64,000 nt of DNA from contig JADYYG010000034.1 in assembly GCA_020853755.1 (NCBI GenBank), forward strand, positions 35,296-99,295, given 5' to 3'. Source of the stretch: Dehalococcoidia bacterium. GTDB taxonomy: Bacteria; Chloroflexota; Dehalococcoidia; Tepidiformales; Tepidiformaceae. Position 1 is the first letter of the stretch, and each line of letters begins with the position of its first letter. The notes beneath the pieces were generated by a model. It was not told where the DNA came from, searched no databases, and saw nothing but the letters and a program-made list of their open reading frames with translations. Below, piece after piece: positions 49,958 through 58,954 of this stretch. Both the position numbers and the translations under genes were made by a program.

Positions 49958-52840
49958 ATGGCTACCCTTGCGCCAGCTCGCGCTCCGTTGAAGCGCCTCA
50001 AGCCGCTCGACGCGGCAGTCCACCTCGAAGAACTGCTCTCCCGCGCCTACGAGTACCGCTCGTGGGAGGAGGTGTATCGCGACCAGTGGACCTGGGACCG
50101 CGTCGTCAAGGTGACGCACACGCGGGTGAACTGCATTTCCGCGTGTTCGCTCGATGCCTACGTGAAGGACGGCATCGTCTGGCGCGAAGAACAGAACGCC
50201 ACCTACGAGAAGTCGTTCGCGGACGTCCCCGATTTCAACCCGCGCGGCTGCCCCATGGGCTGCGTGTACTCCTCCGTGATGTACGACCCGACCCGGGTGA
50301 AGTACCCGATGAAGCGGGCCGGGAAGCGCGGTGAAGGCAAGTGGGAGCGCATCACCTGGGACCAGGCCCTCACCGAGATCGCCGACAAGCTGATCGATGT
50401 GGCCGAGACCGATGGTTCGGACTGCATCGTCTATGACAACGGAACCACGAACCTCGACTTCGGCATCGGCTCGCCGATGGAGTCGCACCTCTTCGCGACG
50501 GGCCTCGGCAGCACGACCATTGACTCCTACGCGGGCGTTGGCGACCTGCCGACCGGTCTCATCCAGACCTGGGGACTGTACATGTCCGAGGGTACCGCGG
50601 ACGACTGGTTCCTCTCAGACTACATCCTCATCTGGATCGGCAACCCGTCGTACACCAAGGTTCCAGAGGCCCACTTCATGTGGGAGGCGCGTTATCGCGG
50701 CGCCAAGGTCGTCAGCATCGCGCCTGACTACAACGCTTCCACGATCCATGCCGACCGCTGGCTCAACGTCCGCTTCGGGACGGACGCCGCCCTGGCGCTG
50801 GGGATGGTCAACACCATCCTCGAAGAGGGGCTCTACGACGAGGCGTACATCAAGGAGCAGACGGACCTCCCGTTCCTCGTCCGAAGCGACACCGGCCAGT
50901 ACCTCCGCGAGTCTGATGTGTACGAAGACGGCAACGATGCCATCTTCTTCGTCTGGAACGCCCTCACCGGGCGCAAGGAGTCGCCCTCGGGCAGTTGGGG
51001 TTCGCCCTATTCGACGATTGCCGCTGAAGAAGAGCTCGACCCGGCACTCGAAGGCGCGCATCGCGTCCGCCTGAAGGACGGCATGACCGTGACCGTCCGG
51101 CCCGTCTTCGAACTGATGAAGAAGCGCGCGGCCGAGTATTCACAGGAAGCGGTGGAGCAAATCACCGGCGTGGCGGCAAACAACATCCGCACGGTTGCGC
51201 GGGAGTTTGCCGCCGCGAAGTCGGCGATGATCTATTCGTCCTGGGGCGCCTGCAAGCACTACCACTCGGACCTCTTCCAGCGAGGTATGGCGTACCTCTG
51301 CGCACTCACCGGGAACTCGGGTGGCAAGCCCGGCAGCGGGATCAAGGTCTCGACCTGGTGGCCGCCCCCAAACGGAGCACTCACCGGCGGCGGGATGGCA
51401 GGCCCACAGGTGCGCCTCAACACCGCGCCGGTGCCCGAACTCCCGGTCGACCGCGTCAGTGTGCAGGAACTCTCGAAGGTGACGTTCCAGGCGGGCCGGC
51501 TCGGCCATGCGACGCCGCTCATCCCGTGGCTCTACGCGCACGACCCGAAATGGGCCGAGGTCGCTTCGAAACAGGAGTACAACGACCCCAGCCTGCCGCG
51601 CCCGGCGAAGGAGTACATCGAAGAGGCGCTTGACGCCGGCTGGCAGCCGATCTCGCCGCCGCGCGGCAAGAAGCCCCGCTTCCTCTACTACTCGGGGCCG
51701 AACCCCCTGCGCCGCTGGCCGAACCCGGCCGTCATCCGCGACAGCCTCTGGGCGAACATCGAGACCATCGTCACGCTCGACTTCCGGATGTCCACGTCGG
51801 CGTTGTATTCGGACTATGTATTGCCGGGCTGCGGCTATTACGAGAAGCCGGGGATCAAGTACACGAGCACCTACGTGCCGTACGTGGTTGTCGGCGACCG
51901 TGCCGTGCCTCCGCTCTACGAATCGAAGCACGAGTGGGATGTCGCCTTCCTGCTCGCCCGCAAGATCCAGGAGCGGGCGCGAGCTCGTGGCACAAAGCCC
52001 TACCGTGACCGGCAGGGTGGCGAACACCACCTCGACCGGCTGTTCGACGACATGAGCGCAGACGGCGCCTACGACGCAGGCCCCGAGGGCGAAGAGCGCG
52101 CGCTGGACTTCATCCTCCAGAACTCGGCGATCACCCGGAACAGCGGCCTCGGCGAGGGCGCGTGGGCGAAAGCGGCTGAGAAGGGCATGGTGAAGATCAA
52201 GGCTGTCCAGCCGTCTGCGCTCGCAGTCCAGTTCAACTCGGTCTACAGCGATTACACCGAGGACCGGCCGCTCTATTCCTGTGGCTGGTTCGTCGAGCGG
52301 AAGAACCCCTGGCCCACCCTCACCGGCCGCCAGCAGTTCTACATTGACCACCTCTGGTTCCGTGAAGCGGGCGAGGAACTCCTCGTGCACAAGGAACCGG
52401 TGGAAGCCGGCGGCAAGTACCCGCTCCGGCTGACTGGCGGGCACACTCGCTGGAGCATGCACAGCATCTGGCGGGCGAGCGAGGAGCTCCTCCGTCTCCA
52501 GCGCGGCGAACCGGTGGCGTACATCGCCGTTAGCGACGCCGAAGCGCGCGGCATTAAAGACCACGACGAGATCCGCGTCCGCAACGATGTGGGACAGTTC
52601 GAGGTGCGTGCGAAGGTCTCCCCTGCGGTGCAGCCGGGCATCGTCATCGTCTATCACGCCTGGGAGGGCTACCAGTTCAAGGGCTGGTCCACCCAGAACG
52701 ACGTGGCGGCCAGTCCCATCAAGCCGACGAACCTGGTCGGCGACTACGGCCAGCTCCACTACCGCATGGCCTCCTACACGATGAACCACGTGCCGAAGGA
52801 AGTCGCGGTAGATATCGAACTGGTGGTGCCTGTCGTATGA
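49958..52840 (+). CDS. Molybdopterin oxidoreductase, catalytic alpha subunit (system 1; EbdA/type II DMSO reductase family)
   Basis: This 960-aa subunit carries the bis-MGD molybdenum cofactor and one [4Fe-4S] cluster (FS0), with motif H54-x4-C59-x3-C63 and C98 in RGCPMGC. The Mo ligand by register with NarG/EbdA is D196 in VGDLPTGLIQTWG, a type II mark. Later blocks include KHYHSDLFQRGMAYLCALTG and TGGHTRWSMHSIW near the cofactor. Members of this group hydroxylate hydrocarbons (EbdABC, C25 steroid dehydrogenase) or reduce nitrate, selenate or chlorate; sequence alone does not decide. No Tat motif is visible in the first 50 residues. The start follows GGGGACAG. A gamma subunit overlaps its stop by 4 bases. 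Confidence 0.9.
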   Translation: MATLAPARAPLKRLKPLDAAVHLEELLSRAYEYRSWEEVYRDQWTWDRVVKVTHTRVNCISACSLDAYVKDGIVWREEQNATYEKSFADVPDFNPRGCPMGCVYSSVMYDPTRVKYPMKRAGKRGEGKWERITWDQALTEIADKLIDVAETDGSDCIVYDNGTTNLDFGIGSPMESHLFATGLGSTTIDSYAGVGDLPTGLIQTWGLYMSEGTADDWFLSDYILIWIGNPSYTKVPEAHFMWEARYRGAKVVSIAPDYNASTIHADRWLNVRFGTDAALALGMVNTILEEGLYDEAYIKEQTDLPFLVRSDTGQYLRESDVYEDGNDAIFFVWNALTGRKESPSGSWGSPYSTIAAEEELDPALEGAHRVRLKDGMTVTVRPVFELMKKRAAEYSQEAVEQITGVAANNIRTVAREFAAAKSAMIYSSWGACKHYHSDLFQRGMAYLCALTGNSGGKPGSGIKVSTWWPPPNGALTGGGMAGPQVRLNTAPVPELPVDRVSVQELSKVTFQAGRLGHATPLIPWLYAHDPKWAEVASKQEYNDPSLPRPAKEYIEEALDAGWQPISPPRGKKPRFLYYSGPNPLRRWPNPAVIRDSLWANIETIVTLDFRMSTSALYSDYVLPGCGYYEKPGIKYTSTYVPYVVVGDRAVPPLYESKHEWDVAFLLARKIQERARARGTKPYRDRQGGEHHLDRLFDDMSADGAYDAGPEGEERALDFILQNSAITRNSGLGEGAWAKAAEKGMVKIKAVQPSALAVQFNSVYSDYTEDRPLYSCGWFVERKNPWPTLTGRQQFYIDHLWFREAGEELLVHKEPVEAGGKYPLRLTGGHTRWSMHSIWRASEELLRLQRGEPVAYIAVSDAEARGIKDHDEIRVRNDVGQFEVRAKVSPAVQPGIVIVYHAWEGYQFKGWSTQNDVAASPIKPTNLVGDYGQLHYRMASYTMNHVPKEVAVDIELVVPVV

Positions 52841-53487
52841 CCGCAGAAACCAGCGTTCGCATCGTCGCAGCCCGGCCAGCAGGCCATGACGCCGGCTCAT
52901 TTGGTCCGTTCGGTTCGGGATGGGCCGCCGCCGAGGCCGTTGAGGCGGCCCTCCAACCCACACCGCTCGACGCCCAGCCTTCGGCCTACGTGCAGACGGC
53001 CTGGGCGAATCGCAGACATGGAGTGACGCCGTCGGCACGAGTCGCGGCAGCCGTGGCCGGCGGCGTCCTCCGTGTGCGTGTGCAGTGGGCTGCTTCCAGC
53101 CCACGGCCCGCGATCACCGACAACAACGTTTTTGCTGACGCCTGCGCACTGTTGTTCCCCCTCGATGGCAAGCAGGCAGAGTTGATGACGATGGGTGACG
53201 CGGACCACCCCGTGCGAGCCTGGCACTGGCGGGCTGGAACCCCGGACCCGTTTGTCCTGACGGCGACCGGCCTCGGGACCACATCCCGCCAGGCCATGCC
53301 CCACGGCGTCGCGGTCGAAGCGGAATGGCACGCGGGCGAGTGGGCCGTCGTGTTTTCCGGGGCTCCCGAAGCGGCCGGCGCTTCATCCGTGCCGATGGGG
53401 GTCGCCATCTGGCAGGGCGCCACCGAGGAGCGCGGCGGGCTGGCAGCGCACACACCCGCGTGGATCACCCTCGAACTCCCGCGCTGA
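52837..53487 (+). CDS. Gamma subunit with predicted heme b site (system 1; EbdC/DdhC type)
   Basis: This 216-aa beta-rich protein corresponds to the EbdC/DdhC/SerC family that passes electrons through a heme b. Family blocks include FADACALLFP (about 99-108), MTMGDADHPVRAWHWRAG (about 117-134, M119 as likely axial ligand) and MGVAIWQGATEERGG. The distal Lys ligand known in EbdC is not evident. No signal peptide is visible. It overlaps the alpha subunit by 4 bases (ATGA) and is followed by the beta subunit after 23 bases. Confidence 0.85.
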   Translation: MTAETSVRIVAARPAGHDAGSFGPFGSGWAAAEAVEAALQPTPLDAQPSAYVQTAWANRRHGVTPSARVAAAVAGGVLRVRVQWAASSPRPAITDNNVFADACALLFPLDGKQAELMTMGDADHPVRAWHWRAGTPDPFVLTATGLGTTSRQAMPHGVAVEAEWHAGEWAVVFSGAPEAAGASSVPMGVAIWQGATEERGGLAAHTPAWITLELPR

Positions 53488-53510
53488 AGCGCAAAGAACG
53501 GAGACCGCAA

Positions 53511-54560
53511 ATGGCCACTGTGAATTCAAAACCAACCCGCCAGCTGGCCATGGTGTTCGATCTGAACAAGTGCCTCGGCTGCCAGTCCTGCACCATCGCC
53601 TGCAAGACGCTCTGGACCGATGCACCGGGCATGGAATCGATGTGGTGGAACATCGTGAACACACTGCCGGGACAGGGCACGCCTCGCGGCGCATTCACCC
53701 ACGGCGGCGGCTACAAAGACGGGAAGCCCGTTCCGGGGACCTTCCCCTCGCTCCGGGAGTACGGCGAAGCCTGGGACTTTGACCACCAGGCCACATTCGG
53801 CGACGGCGAACGGATCCCGCTTCACCCGCGCAATCGGGACGGCAGCACGCCGGAGTGGGGCCCGAACTGGGACGAAGACATGGGTGGCGGCGAGTATCCG
53901 AACTCGTTCTTCTTCTACCTGCAGCAGATCTGCGCGAACTGTTCGAAACCGGCCTGTCTCGAAGCCTGCCCGCGTGAAGGTCTCTACCGCCGCGAGGAAG
54001 ACGGCATCATCCTCATCGACGAGGAGCGCTGCCATGGCTACCGCTTCTGTGCCGAGGCCTGCCCCTACAAGCGGATCTATTTCAACCCCCAGCGCGCCAT
54101 CGCTCAGAAGTGCATCTCCTGCTACCCACGCCTCGAGGCGGGCGTTGCCCCGGCCTGCGTGCGCCAGTGCCCCGGCCGGGTTCGACACATCGACTACATG
54201 GACAACCTCGAAGGGCACCCCTACAAGCTGGTGAAGGAGTGGAAGGTCGCGCTTCCGCTCCGGCCGGACTTCGGCACCGAACCGAACGTGTTCTACGTCC
54301 CGCCGCTCGCCCCGTCCGCCTTCAACGAATCCGGGGAGTTCGACGACTCCCGTAATCGCATCCCGGAGGGGTACATGCGCGAACTCTTCGGCCCGGCCGT
54401 GGACGATGCCCTGGAGACGATCTCCCGGGAGCGGGAGAAGGTCGCCCGGGGTGAGCAGTCCGAACTGATGGATATCCTCATCTCCCGGGACTGGAACGAC
54501 CTGATGGGTCCGTTCACGCAGAACCCGGCGCAACTGAGTCGGCCGGTTCCGGAGAAGTAG
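53511..54560 (+). CDS. Beta subunit, four-cluster ferredoxin-type (system 1; EbdB/NarH type)
   Basis: This 349-aa electron-transfer subunit holds four iron-sulfur motifs: C21/24/27/31, C141/144/149/153, C174-x5-C180-x3-C184 and C201/204/216/220. In the third motif the second Cys of the classical C-x2-C-x2-C-x3-C is Y177, as W in NarH, which gives a [3Fe-4S] cluster there. It links FS0 in alpha to heme in gamma. ATG 53511 was chosen for MATVNSKPTR and the spacing to gamma. The chaperone gene follows after 2 bases. Confidence 0.92.
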   Translation: MATVNSKPTRQLAMVFDLNKCLGCQSCTIACKTLWTDAPGMESMWWNIVNTLPGQGTPRGAFTHGGGYKDGKPVPGTFPSLREYGEAWDFDHQATFGDGERIPLHPRNRDGSTPEWGPNWDEDMGGGEYPNSFFFYLQQICANCSKPACLEACPREGLYRREEDGIILIDEERCHGYRFCAEACPYKRIYFNPQRAIAQKCISCYPRLEAGVAPACVRQCPGRVRHIDYMDNLEGHPYKLVKEWKVALPLRPDFGTEPNVFYVPPLAPSAFNESGEFDDSRNRIPEGYMRELFGPAVDDALETISREREKVARGEQSELMDILISRDWNDLMGPFTQNPAQLSRPVPEK

Positions 54561-54562
54561 CT

Positions 54563-55225
54563 GTGCCTGAAGAAGCCTTCGACGGCGCGGAAGCCCGTCT
54601 CTACGCGATCCTCGCCGAGGTCATTTCGTTCCCAACCGATGAACTTGCCGAGGTGGCTGGCTCGGGCCTCCTCGCAGCGATGATCGAGGCGGTCGTTTCG
54701 GAGCTGCCATGGGCGCCGGCTTTGCCCCTGGCATGCCGTCCGGAGAGTCCTGCGAGCCCGGCGCAACTCGAGTCCGAGTACATTTGCCTGTTCGACGTGC
54801 CCGACCGCCTCCCGGCGCCGCTCTACACCGGGGTGTACGCGCCCCGGCGGCGCGATGCGATGGAGGAACTGCTTCGCACCTACCGGCACTTCGGCGTCAC
54901 CGTGAGCGAGGACGCCCACGACCTGCCCGACTTTGTGCCGACGGTGCTCGAGTTCCTCAGCCTGCTGTCGACGGGCGCCGGGGCGGCGAGTCCGGCGGTG
55001 CGGCCAGCGTGGGAGAGGGCGCTAGCCGACGTCCTCGAACGGCACGTGTGCCCATGGGCGAAGGAAACAGCGTCACGGCTCGCCCGGCGCGATGCACTGC
55101 CGTTCTACCAGCAGGTGATCCAGTCCATCTCGGTAGTCGGGAACGCGCGCCTCGCTGACCTGCGCAGTGGCCACAATGGGACACCGGCTAACAGTCTCTC
55201 CGGCGCTCAGTTCCCCAGCAGGTAG
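54563..55225 (+). CDS. TorD/NarJ/DmsD-type molybdoenzyme chaperone (system 1)
   Basis: This 220-aa all-helical protein matches the NarJ/EbdD family: LYTGVYAPRRRDAMEELL near residue 88, and DLPDFVPTVLEFLSLL at about 120 (family D-h-L-x-x-x-L-E-F-M). It should bind apo-alpha and assist bis-MGD insertion. GTG 54563 is the start, 2 bases after the beta stop. Its 3' end overlaps the convergent ANL gene by 19 bases. Confidence 0.85.
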   Translation: MPEEAFDGAEARLYAILAEVISFPTDELAEVAGSGLLAAMIEAVVSELPWAPALPLACRPESPASPAQLESEYICLFDVPDRLPAPLYTGVYAPRRRDAMEELLRTYRHFGVTVSEDAHDLPDFVPTVLEFLSLLSTGAGAASPAVRPAWERALADVLERHVCPWAKETASRLARRDALPFYQQVIQSISVVGNARLADLRSGHNGTPANSLSGAQFPSR

Positions 55226-56358
55226 ACCATCCCGTTCGCATCGGACGAAGCGAGCATCCCTGTCCGGAACCGGTTGCCGGCGAAGTGCGGGTTGCCCTCG
55301 GCCTCGTCGCTGACGGCAAGCGACGGCGAAAAGACCGTTACTTCCGCCATCTCCACCAGCTCCCAGAGCGACTGGATCGGCTGGCCCGAGCGTGGGTCTG
55401 ATGGCACGACGTGGGCATTGGTCATCGGCAGGCCCACCGACTCATCGATGTACCAGGACTGGTGGGCAGCGAAGACCGGGCCCGTTTCCGGCATCCCCCA
55501 GAAGGTGAGCGCCGGGCACTCAAGCGCCTTGGCCACCCGCCGCCGCTGGTCCGGGTCGAATGGGCCATCGACGGCGAGGACCGCGGCCGAGAGCTGGCGG
55601 CGTGCGTCTTTGGCCGCGCGCTTCGCCTCTCGGCATGCCCGCGCGAAGCCCTCGATATCGGCGATCGCGTAATTCACGCCGTGCTGCGAGATCAGGCCGA
55701 GCAGCGCGTCGGGGTCCGCCTGTGCCCGCGGGATCACGAGCGCGCCGCCCGGATGGAGCGGCAGCAACGCAGCCATCAACCCTTCCCAGCGTGACAGGGG
55801 GAGCGTCGAGAGCCAGCGGCTGGTCTTTGCGGAGTCGAGGAAGGTGGCCATCGAGATGGCCATCGCCAGCAGCGACCGGTTCGAATGGGAAACCGGGCCG
55901 CTCGTCCCTTCAATGGTGACGGCTGGCTGCCGTGAATCGAGGCCATATGCCACCGGGACGGCGGGAGTCTCGGCGGCTGGTTGCTGCCCCGCGATTACGG
56001 CTGCGCCCAGGCTGCTCGCCACTGCCCCGGGGTCTCCGGAGGTGACATGTAACCGCACTCCCGCCGCGAGGCCAGCGAGTAGCTCGATCACAGCTTCGCG
56101 GGTGAGGGCGCCGGAAAGGACGGCCAGGCGCGATTCGCCCGCCGCCACGGCAAGCGCCTGCGCCCGCCGGTCGACTTCCCGCTGGAGCGCTTCGAAGGTG
56201 AGCGCTCCCTGGTCGTCGATGATGGCCGGCGCGTCCGGTGTCCGGCGCGCGTTCCGCACCACGCAGAGGTCATAGATGGAGTATGGCGGTACCCCGACCA
56301 CCCGCGAGATGCCGGCGGGCCAGTACCAGGAGGGTGTGATGGCGATCGTCTTGGGCAC
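55207..56358 (-). CDS. Truncated ANL-superfamily (AMP-binding) protein, system 2 operon
   Basis: This 383-aa protein corresponds to the N-terminal domain of acyl-CoA synthetases: YSIYDLCVVRNARRTPDAPAI near residues 26-46, a degraded P-loop EGTSGPVSHS (about 150-159; functional enzymes have TSGTTGxPK, here without Lys), FWGMPETGP in place of YGxTE, and a hinge near 340. The C-terminal lid domain with the catalytic Lys is absent. It might be a pseudoenzyme, a ligand-binding protein or a different chemistry. GTG 56358 has GGGAGGT at -7. Last gene of the system 2 operon. Confidence 0.75.
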   Translation of the reverse strand: MPKTIAITPSWYWPAGISRVVGVPPYSIYDLCVVRNARRTPDAPAIIDDQGALTFEALQREVDRRAQALAVAAGESRLAVLSGALTREAVIELLAGLAAGVRLHVTSGDPGAVASSLGAAVIAGQQPAAETPAVPVAYGLDSRQPAVTIEGTSGPVSHSNRSLLAMAISMATFLDSAKTSRWLSTLPLSRWEGLMAALLPLHPGGALVIPRAQADPDALLGLISQHGVNYAIADIEGFARACREAKRAAKDARRQLSAAVLAVDGPFDPDQRRRVAKALECPALTFWGMPETGPVFAAHQSWYIDESVGLPMTNAHVVPSDPRSGQPIQSLWELVEMAEVTVFSPSLAVSDEAEGNPHFAGNRFRTGMLASSDANGMVYLLGN

Positions 56359-56375
56359 GGGCTACCTCCCCGGAG

Positions 56376-56909
56376 TCAGATGAGGCCACCGGTTCGCAGC
56401 GAAGCCGCGATGCCGATGCAGAGGACGGAGACGACGAGTTCGAACTTGAGCGCGAAGTCCATGTGCTTGATAGCCCGGCCGATGCGCTGCCGTTCCGCGG
56501 CGATGGCCTCGGCCGTCATGTCCGGCCGGGAGCGCTTGCGCTGCGCCGGGTGCAGCCAGAACGCCATCGCGGAGACCGTCGCCAGGAGGGCGAACCAGCC
56601 GGCGGCAAGTAGCAGCATCGTGCGGCCGTAGGAGTCCGAGAGCGTGAGTTCGGGACTGCCAGGGCGCGTGGCCAACTCTGGGCCGTCGAGTCGCAACAGC
56701 ATGAGCAGGCCGGTCGCGCCAATGACGAGGAGCGACGCCAGAGCGAACCAGCGGTAGCGGGTGCCGGCGTTCTTGCAGACCACGCCAACCTGCGACGGCG
56801 GCATCGTCCGCTGGGCGTAGCGCAGGACCCATTCCATGGTTATTGAGCCGCCAACATAGACTGCCCAGGCGACCGCATGGAGGGCGGCGAGCAGTGTGTC
56901 CATCGGCAT
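56376..56909 (-). CDS. Four-helix membrane protein, CopD/cytochrome-b-like (copy B)
   Basis: This 177-aa protein has four predicted membrane helices (about 5-27, 52-70, 95-115, 150-170). H11 in helix 1 followed by VYVGGSITMEW and the loop SDSYGRTM are shared with the next gene upstream, showing common ancestry. The pattern H-x7-GG recalls CopD and related heme-or copper-binding membrane proteins. A second His pair (H119 region and H150) could complete a heme site. It may link the molybdoenzyme to the quinone pool; that is inference. Confidence 0.72.
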   Translation of the reverse strand: MPMDTLLAALHAVAWAVYVGGSITMEWVLRYAQRTMPPSQVGVVCKNAGTRYRWFALASLLVIGATGLLMLLRLDGPELATRPGSPELTLSDSYGRTMLLLAAGWFALLATVSAMAFWLHPAQRKRSRPDMTAEAIAAERQRIGRAIKHMDFALKFELVVSVLCIGIAASLRTGGLI

Positions 56910-56928
56910 TCCCCTCTGTGCGAGGCTC

Positions 56929-57480
56929 TCAGAGCAGGCCTCCCCATTTCAGCGATGCGCCGAGGAGGGCGACCACGACGGTGATGGCGAGGTCTGCGCG
57001 GGTCAGGCGCTGGATCCAGGTGGCAGCGGCGATGCGCCCGGCCTGGTTCGAGGTCACCTGGGCTGCGCTCGTGCCCGGGGCTATCTTGCCGGCGAGGCGC
57101 GGGCGGAAGCGGAACGTCACCAGCGCGCCATTAATGGCCAGTACGCACCAGAGCACAAACATCGTACCGACGGTCCGCCCGTAGGACTCTGATAGCGAGA
57201 GCGGTGATTCGAAAAACGGCCAGGTCACGTTGAGCATGTCGAGGCGTTCGAGCCGTAGTGCGCCCGTAATGAGAATCAGGATGAGCGACCCCCAGGCGAG
57301 CCAGAGGAAGCGGTCGGAGGTCTTCTGGCCCATGACCTGCGCTTGGGCAGGTGGGATGGAGGTCTGCGCAGGCCCGAGCACGAACTCCATGGCCACGGCG
57401 CCGCCGAGGTAGACCGCGATCGACAGGTCGTGGATGTAGCCGAGGAGGATCTGGATCCAGATTTGGGGGTCGTCAGGCAT
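56929..57480 (-). CDS. Four-helix membrane protein, CopD/cytochrome-b-like (copy A)
   Basis: ATG 57480 (MPDDPQIW) is chosen: it overlaps the stop of the nitroreductase-like gene by eight bases, as in other coupled pairs here. The 183-aa product has four helices; H17 in helix 1 followed by AVYLGGAVAMEF and the loop SESYGRTV match its paralogue at 56376-56909. The C-terminal end ASLKWGGLL mirrors the ASLRTGGLI of the other copy. Together they may form a heterodimeric membrane module. Confidence 0.72.
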   Translation of the reverse strand: MPDDPQIWIQILLGYIHDLSIAVYLGGAVAMEFVLGPAQTSIPPAQAQVMGQKTSDRFLWLAWGSLILILITGALRLERLDMLNVTWPFFESPLSLSESYGRTVGTMFVLWCVLAINGALVTFRFRPRLAGKIAPGTSAAQVTSNQAGRIAAATWIQRLTRADLAITVVVALLGASLKWGGLL

Positions 57481-58954
57481 GTGCGCCTCGCTCGTAGGGG
57501 TTCGGGGTTCCGGCGTGCCAGTCATGGAAGTGCGAGAGGAGTTGCGGCGTCGCCAGGTAGGGTTCGGGGCCGCCCGTGTGGAACTTGCGGTAGTACTCCA
57601 TGTCCACGTGGTGCACCTGGCAGGAGAACTTCGCCCGCACCGGATTGATGTGCGACGGGGCGCATCCGTACTTGTCGATGATGTATTTCACGGTGTCGAT
57701 AGCCGCCTCGACGACCCAATCGGGGATGTGCGTCCGCGGATGCTGGAGGATCGCCTCGCGAGCCTCTTCGGTGAACGGGCCGCCGTTCCGCTCGGCCCAG
57801 TTGTCCACTGGCGAAAGGTGCGCGCCGCGCTGGTAGCGAAGCTCGACGACGTTGCGCACCAGCGCCTCGGCCGAAGGGAACTTGCGAGAAGGGGCCATCC
57901 GCGCATCGAGCACGCCCGGCAGGCCCTGGCAGGTAGCGGTCTTCGACGGGTTCCGGGCTGCGTCCCGGTCGAGGAACGAGAAGCCCAACCCGGCTGCGAC
58001 CTCGGGGTATGCCCCGAGGAGGAGATCGTCTGAATAGCCGCCCATTGCCCATGCGCCGAGGCCCATCGACTCGCAGGCGAGCCGGATGTTCTGGACCACG
58101 CAGGCCACTTCCGTGACGTGCTGCATGAGCGCGAGTTCGTCGAAGATCGGGATGGGGAAGCCGACTTCGAGGAAGCCGGGGCGAATCCATGCGTCGCAGC
58201 CGGCTGGTTTGTTCGTCTCCGGGTCCTGGAGGTAGAAGCCGCCGAACTGGTAGGACGAAAGGAGCAGGTTGACCCACTCCAACCCGACGTCGCCGACGGG
58301 GAGGAACCAGGTGCTTCCCGGGCGGTTCGCGTTGTACTGGAGCGCGCCCATCGTGTTGACGTTGTGCGTGCCTGGCGGCGCCGTGGCCCACGCCACGTCC
58401 GGACGCCGCGGGGAAATCGTTGTCCGGCCGGCACGGTACCAGTGGAGGATCTTCCAGTAGTCCTCCGGCCCCTGGATTTCGACCGGGGCCATTCGCTCCG
58501 TACCCGGCCGGTACAGGTGCACACCGGAGTCGTTGATGATGAAGAGATCGACCGCCTGGTCGTTGCTCGAAGCTGGCACGGTGCGTCCCGCCCAGGAAAG
58601 CAGGCTGGAAAGGTCTCCCTGCACCGGGATATCGGCAGTGATGATGCCGTTCGGGCCGAGGGCGGCCCACGCGATCAGCGCCTCTTCGACTTCGGAAAGC
58701 GGCCGGGGCTGGCTCGCGGATTCGAATGCGAGCGGGCCCTCACGTTGCCGCACGACGAGGTGGCTGGACCAGTCGAACGATTCGTCTTCCCCGGTCTCGC
58801 TCCGGTACCCGATGCCGATGCGGCGCGTGCGCAGTGTGGAAAGCGCGCCGAACACAGTCGGGCCGTGTTCGAAGACGCGCGCAATGGCGGCCTGCTCTTC
58901 GGGCGAGAGGGAGATGGGTTCGACACCCTGCGATGAGGCGTGGGCGAGGGTCAT
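57473..58954 (-). CDS. 493-aa nitroreductase-fold protein associated with molybdoenzyme system 2
   Basis: This long protein begins MTLAHASSQG and ends NPYERGAHA. A nitroreductase-like core appears split: RTRRIGIGYRSE (about 43-54), LSEVEEALIAWAALGPNG (about 84-101), LIINDSGVHLYRPG, VCVVQNIRLACESMGLGAWAMGGYSD (about 268-293) resemble the SagB/nitroreductase dimer fold with its FMN region. The rest, including RAKFSCQVHHVDMEYYRKFHTGGP near the C-terminus, matches nothing I know. It follows alpha 2 with ATGA overlap and precedes the membrane pair by an 8-base overlap, so all are one translational unit. Confidence 0.65.
   Translation of the reverse strand: MTLAHASSQGVEPISLSPEEQAAIARVFEHGPTVFGALSTLRTRRIGIGYRSETGEDESFDWSSHLVVRQREGPLAFESASQPRPLSEVEEALIAWAALGPNGIITADIPVQGDLSSLLSWAGRTVPASSNDQAVDLFIINDSGVHLYRPGTERMAPVEIQGPEDYWKILHWYRAGRTTISPRRPDVAWATAPPGTHNVNTMGALQYNANRPGSTWFLPVGDVGLEWVNLLLSSYQFGGFYLQDPETNKPAGCDAWIRPGFLEVGFPIPIFDELALMQHVTEVACVVQNIRLACESMGLGAWAMGGYSDDLLLGAYPEVAAGLGFSFLDRDAARNPSKTATCQGLPGVLDARMAPSRKFPSAEALVRNVVELRYQRGAHLSPVDNWAERNGGPFTEEAREAILQHPRTHIPDWVVEAAIDTVKYIIDKYGCAPSHINPVRAKFSCQVHHVDMEYYRKFHTGGPEPYLATPQLLSHFHDWHAGTPNPYERGAHA

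Noticed and set aside
51140..53104. A 654-codon minus-strand open frame antisense to alpha1.
   Set aside because: Alpha1 has clear cofactor and cluster motifs; the antisense translation is rich in His/Arg/Val without structure.
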